NCBI GenBank assembly: GCA_041860225.1
Contig: CP151794.1
Location: 682,001-746,000 of the forward strand
Source: Magnimaribacter mokuoloeensis
GTDB taxonomy: Bacteria > Pseudomonadota > Gammaproteobacteria > Magnimaribacterales > Magnimaribacteraceae
Length of the DNA: 64,000 nt
Reading direction: 5' to 3'
Shown here: positions 61,390-64,000 of the stretch, piece by piece
Layout: each line of letters begins with the position of its first letter
Position numbering within the stretch: the stretch's first letter is position 1
Notes under the pieces: model-generated
Database searches by the model: none
What the model was told of the DNA's origin: nothing
Seen by the model: the letters and a program-made list of their open reading frames with translations, nothing else
Translations under genes and position numbers: made by a program

Positions 61390-62739
61390 ATGTTTCAAGA
61401 TCCCTCGAATAATCAAGAAATAATTTCTGTATCGGATATAAATAACCTTGCTAAAGGTTTGCTAGAAAAGGATTTATCTAACGTCTGGATACAGGGTGAA
61501 ATCTCTAGCTTCACTGCCCATGGATCAGGTCATTGGTACTTTACCATAAAAGACAAAAAGTCTTCTTTAAGCTGTGTAATGTTTAAATTTGAAAATCAGA
61601 ATGTCCTTTTTGACCCAAAAGTTGGAGATGAACTTATCTTAAATGGGAACATAAGTATCTATGCTCCGTCTGGTAGATATCAATTTAATGTAAAACACAT
61701 AGAGGTATTTGGTGAAGGGGCATTACTTAAGGCATATGAAGATCTTAAAAAGAAATTAGAAAACGAGGGTTTGTTTGATCAAGAGAGTAAAAAAGATATC
61801 CCTTCATTTCCTCTCTCCGTTGCCGTGATTACATCTGAAACGGGCGCGGTATTTAAAGACATTATCAATGTTCTGAAAAGAAGATCTCCTCTGATTAAAC
61901 TCACCTTAATCAAATCTAAAGTTCAAGGCAAAACTGCTGACAAAGAAATTACTCAAGCAATAAGGCAAGCTAATTCTTCTCATTCATTTGACCTTATCAT
62001 ACTGGCTAGAGGCGGAGGCTCAATAGAAGATCTTTGGTGTTTTAATATGGAGTCTGTTGCTCGAGAAATCCATAAATCCAATCTTCCTATTATCAGTGCA
62101 GTAGGACATGAAACAGATTTTACAATAGCCGATTTTGTTTCGGACCTAAGAGCGCCAACTCCTTCAGCAGCTGCTGAAATAATTAGCCAGTCTCACTCTA
62201 ATTTGTTGGAAGAAGTAAAAAGACATGAAGAAAATTTACAAAGAGAAATTTCAAAAAAATTAAGTCTTCATAAAGATGATTTAGATCATAAAGTTGCTCT
62301 ATTGAGGCATCCAGGTGACAAACTAAGAGAAACAACACAAAAAATTGATAACCTTGAAATTAGACTAAAAGACTTATTAATCAACACAGCATTAGAAAAG
62401 AAAAACAACTTGGCAGGAAAGATTTCTGCCTTAAAGAATTCATCTTTATTGACAAATATTAAATCTAATCAAAATCAAATTAAACTTACTTCAATCAATT
62501 TACACAACTTAATTAAGGGTAACATAGAACAAAATAAGACATTCTTTCTTAGCAAGATTAGTACTCTGGAGGCAGTAAGTCCGCTTGCCGTCCTTGCTAG
62601 AGGATATTCAATTATCACCAATGAAGAAAATAAAATAATTTCTTCTGCTGAAAGTTTAAAAAAAGATCAAAAAATAAAGGCTAGATTTAAAGAAGGAAAA
62701 ATCTTAGCAAAAGTATTACAACAACTAGATGAAGACTAG
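61390..62739 (+). CDS. xseA: Exodeoxyribonuclease VII large subunit
   Basis: 449 residues (E. coli 456). The OB domain (LSNVWIQGEISSFTAHGSGHWYFTIKD), the catalytic core with VAVITSETGAVFKDIINVLKRR, ARGGGSIEDLWCFN and SAVGHETDFTIADFVSDLRAPTPSAAAE, a long coiled-coil middle and the LARGYSI C-terminal motif are all complete. It degrades single-stranded DNA to oligonucleotides together with XseB, which is not in the window. Confidence 0.97.
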   Translation: MFQDPSNNQEIISVSDINNLAKGLLEKDLSNVWIQGEISSFTAHGSGHWYFTIKDKKSSLSCVMFKFENQNVLFDPKVGDELILNGNISIYAPSGRYQFNVKHIEVFGEGALLKAYEDLKKKLENEGLFDQESKKDIPSFPLSVAVITSETGAVFKDIINVLKRRSPLIKLTLIKSKVQGKTADKEITQAIRQANSSHSFDLIILARGGGSIEDLWCFNMESVAREIHKSNLPIISAVGHETDFTIADFVSDLRAPTPSAAAEIISQSHSNLLEEVKRHEENLQREISKKLSLHKDDLDHKVALLRHPGDKLRETTQKIDNLEIRLKDLLINTALEKKNNLAGKISALKNSSLLTNIKSNQNQIKLTSINLHNLIKGNIEQNKTFFLSKISTLEAVSPLAVLARGYSIITNEENKIISSAESLKKDQKIKARFKEGKILAKVLQQLDED

Positions 62740-63571
62740 GCTTCTATCTTTAATCACATTAGTAACAACTTCTTGCGCTAACCTACCCTATCAAACAACT
62801 TCTTCTAAATGTCTTTTTCCAATAGATAGTGCTTATTTAGGAGGCTTAATTAACTATTCTCTAGATCTTGATGAAATTGATTCAGAAGAAAGATTGGAAC
62901 TTGAAGATTTAACCTTTGCAACTTGCAAATCTGGTTCTAAATTATTAATTCTAGCTCCTGTGCCCTTGGCATATCCAGAAAAGAAAGTTCAACTCACTCT
63001 ATCTAATAAAGTTATCGCGTCTATTAAAATAGCCGATAAATCCTACAGAGAGTCTAGAATAGAAATACAGAATAATAATTTTGTAAATCCTTCTGAAGTC
63101 ACACAAAAAAGAATTAAAAAAGAATATACCTTAGGCCAAAAAGCGAAAAATACTTTTACTCGAGAAGAAGTTAAACAGGTCATGATGGATAAACCTCTCA
63201 AAGGCATAATTAGTAGCGAATTTGGAGTGAAAAGGTTTATAAATGGTCGGCCAAGAAATAGGCATATAGGTCTAGATATTGCTGCTAGCGAGGGCACTCC
63301 AGTTCAAGTTCCGTTAGCAGGTAATATAATCCTTTCAGATAATTTCTTTTATAAAGGTAATGTAGTTTATATTGATCATGGGGATGGCTTAGTGAGTAGT
63401 TATTCTCATTTAAGCAGCAGGGCTGTTGATGTAGGTCAAGTAGTTTCTTCAGGAGAGGTTCTAGGATTTGTAGGGAGCACAGGAAGAGTGACTGGTCCTC
63501 ATCTGCATTGGGAAGTCTTTTATCTTGGCATACCAATCAATCCAGAGATATTCCTTAAAATAAAATATTAG
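62729..63571 (+). CDS. M23 family (LytM-type) metallopeptidase
   Basis: 280 residues. The N-terminus looks like an export signal (LLSLITLVTTSCA) but the Thr-Thr-Ser-Cys is not a good lipobox. The C-terminal LytM domain carries zinc ligands H179 and D183 in RHIGLDIA and the catalytic H258/H260 in GPHLHWEV, so it is probably an active peptidoglycan endopeptidase rather than an EnvC-like activator. The ATG lies 11 bases inside xseA. Its stop interlocks with the convergent thioredoxin gene. Confidence 0.93.
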   Translation: MKTRLLSLITLVTTSCANLPYQTTSSKCLFPIDSAYLGGLINYSLDLDEIDSEERLELEDLTFATCKSGSKLLILAPVPLAYPEKKVQLTLSNKVIASIKIADKSYRESRIEIQNNNFVNPSEVTQKRIKKEYTLGQKAKNTFTREEVKQVMMDKPLKGIISSEFGVKRFINGRPRNRHIGLDIAASEGTPVQVPLAGNIILSDNFFYKGNVVYIDHGDGLVSSYSHLSSRAVDVGQVVSSGEVLGFVGSTGRVTGPHLHWEVFYLGIPINPEIFLKIKY

Positions 63572-64000
63572 TCAATGATGAGTGCTTCAAGACTTTCTTG
63601 GGTTTGAGGTCCAATTAAAGTATGAATAAGAATTCCTTCAGGGTTGATAATATAAGTCGCGGGTAAGCTGGGTGGTGCTTCCCATCCAAATAAAATTCCT
63701 GGGTCAGTTAAGATACTAGGAACATTGACTCCAAACCTGATGATCTGACTCTGGAGCTCTTCGCCTTCTAACCTGTCAAAATTATAAGTAAGTACGAGCG
63801 CCCTATCCTCATTATCATTATAAAAATTTTCTAGTTCAGGCATTTCTTTTATACAAGGAGGACACCAATCAGCCCAGTAATTTACAATGAGCCATCTCCC
63901 CAAAAAATCATCTAATTTTCCTGAACTACCATCTACCAACCTATAATCTGGTTCGGAACATGAACCTAAAATCAATATAAGATATGTAAGAAAAAAGTAT
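63568..64000 (-). CDS. TlpA/ResA-like thioredoxin lipoprotein, 5' end missing
   Basis: The frame stays open to the right edge, so the gene begins outside the window. The visible start (YFFLTYLILILGSCSEPD) is the end of a lipoprotein signal peptide with a LGSC lipobox. The thioredoxin core follows: NYWADWCPPCIKEMPEL with the active CPPC, and the cis-Pro region PSLPATYIINPEG. It should reduce disulfides in the periplasm, for instance in cytochrome c maturation, which fits a genome with several c-type cytochromes. A TTG at 63975 is a possible but unlikely start. Confidence 0.9.
   Translation of the reverse strand, partial: YFFLTYLILILGSCSEPDYRLVDGSSGKLDDFLGRWLIVNYWADWCPPCIKEMPELENFYNDNEDRALVLTYNFDRLEGEELQSQIIRFGVNVPSILTDPGILFGWEAPPSLPATYIINPEGILIHTLIGPQTQESLEALIID

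Overview
The window looks like a piece of a compact, AT-rich genome of a marine gammaproteobacterium. The evidence is a YheS-type ABC-F ATPase and glyoxalase I of gammaproteobacterial style, TonB-dependent receptors, many small secreted proteins, very short intergenic gaps and several convergent gene pairs that share stop codons. A SAR86-like oligotroph is my best guess from gene content; no rRNA or marker phylogeny is available here to prove it. I see no insertion sequence, prophage, integrase, rRNA or CRISPR array. Two tRNA genes are present: Asp(GUC) and Val(UAC), both on the minus strand. Both edges cut a gene: a TonB-dependent receptor on the left and a TlpA-like thioredoxin lipoprotein on the right.

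Layout. 1-9.1 kb: receptor, SLC13-type anion symporter, two adjacent gamma-glutamyltranspeptidases and a serine beta-lactamase/esterase-like protein, a set suited to scavenging peptides and organic acids. 9.2-12.9 kb: an atypical SDR, a staphylococcal-nuclease-like protein beside tRNA-Asp, and a tight minus-strand operon of small proteins (including an unlisted 45-residue DUF2256 zinc-ribbon gene) ending in a peptidase E-like gene. 12.9-23.6 kb: a catabolic island around a divergent promoter region at 16919-17081. To the left lie glyoxalase I, a SnoaL-like protein, a Rieske oxygenase, an amidohydrolase_2 decarboxylase/hydrolase and a convergent SDR. To the right lie a TonB-dependent receptor, two cupin proteins, a metal-dependent amidohydrolase and an FAD-linked 2-hydroxyacid dehydrogenase. 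This reads as uptake plus oxidative breakdown of an unidentified, probably aromatic or terpenoid, compound.

23.6-41.6 kb: an ABC-2 exporter, a 308-base spacer with a tandem repeat, a FeS-BCP-type photolyase homologue that lacks most cluster cysteines, a YugP-like peptidase, a CYP153-like P450, a Fur-box-preceded iron(III) ABC importer (FbpABC), an MHS-family transporter, an alpha/beta hydrolase with monooxygenase-like and MaoC-like partners, YheS, and a lipoprotein that fuses DUF305 to a beta-propeller. 41.6-44.9 kb: tRNA-Val and many small envelope proteins, several unrecognised, including a 27-residue membrane peptide ORF. 44.9-50.4 kb: a cytochrome c-PQQ propeller dehydrogenase facing a six-gene overlapping operon: two related secreted proteins, a DUF6152 protein, a C-terminal-haem cytochrome c, and two DUF6644-like membrane proteins. 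This is the best candidate for an undescribed periplasmic redox system.

50.5-54.3 kb: a saccharopine-dehydrogenase-like oxidoreductase, pseudoazurin, and a Baeyer-Villiger-like flavin monooxygenase. 54.3-60.5 kb: an Atu-type operon (carboxyltransferase, biotin carboxylase, AtuA, enoyl-CoA hydratase) typical of acyclic terpene or branched acyl-CoA catabolism. 60.5-64 kb: a DMT permease, exonuclease VII large subunit (xseA), an M23 peptidase and the cut thioredoxin. The P450, flavin monooxygenase, Rieske and cupin enzymes together with Atu suggest that the organism oxidises lipid- or terpenoid-like molecules.
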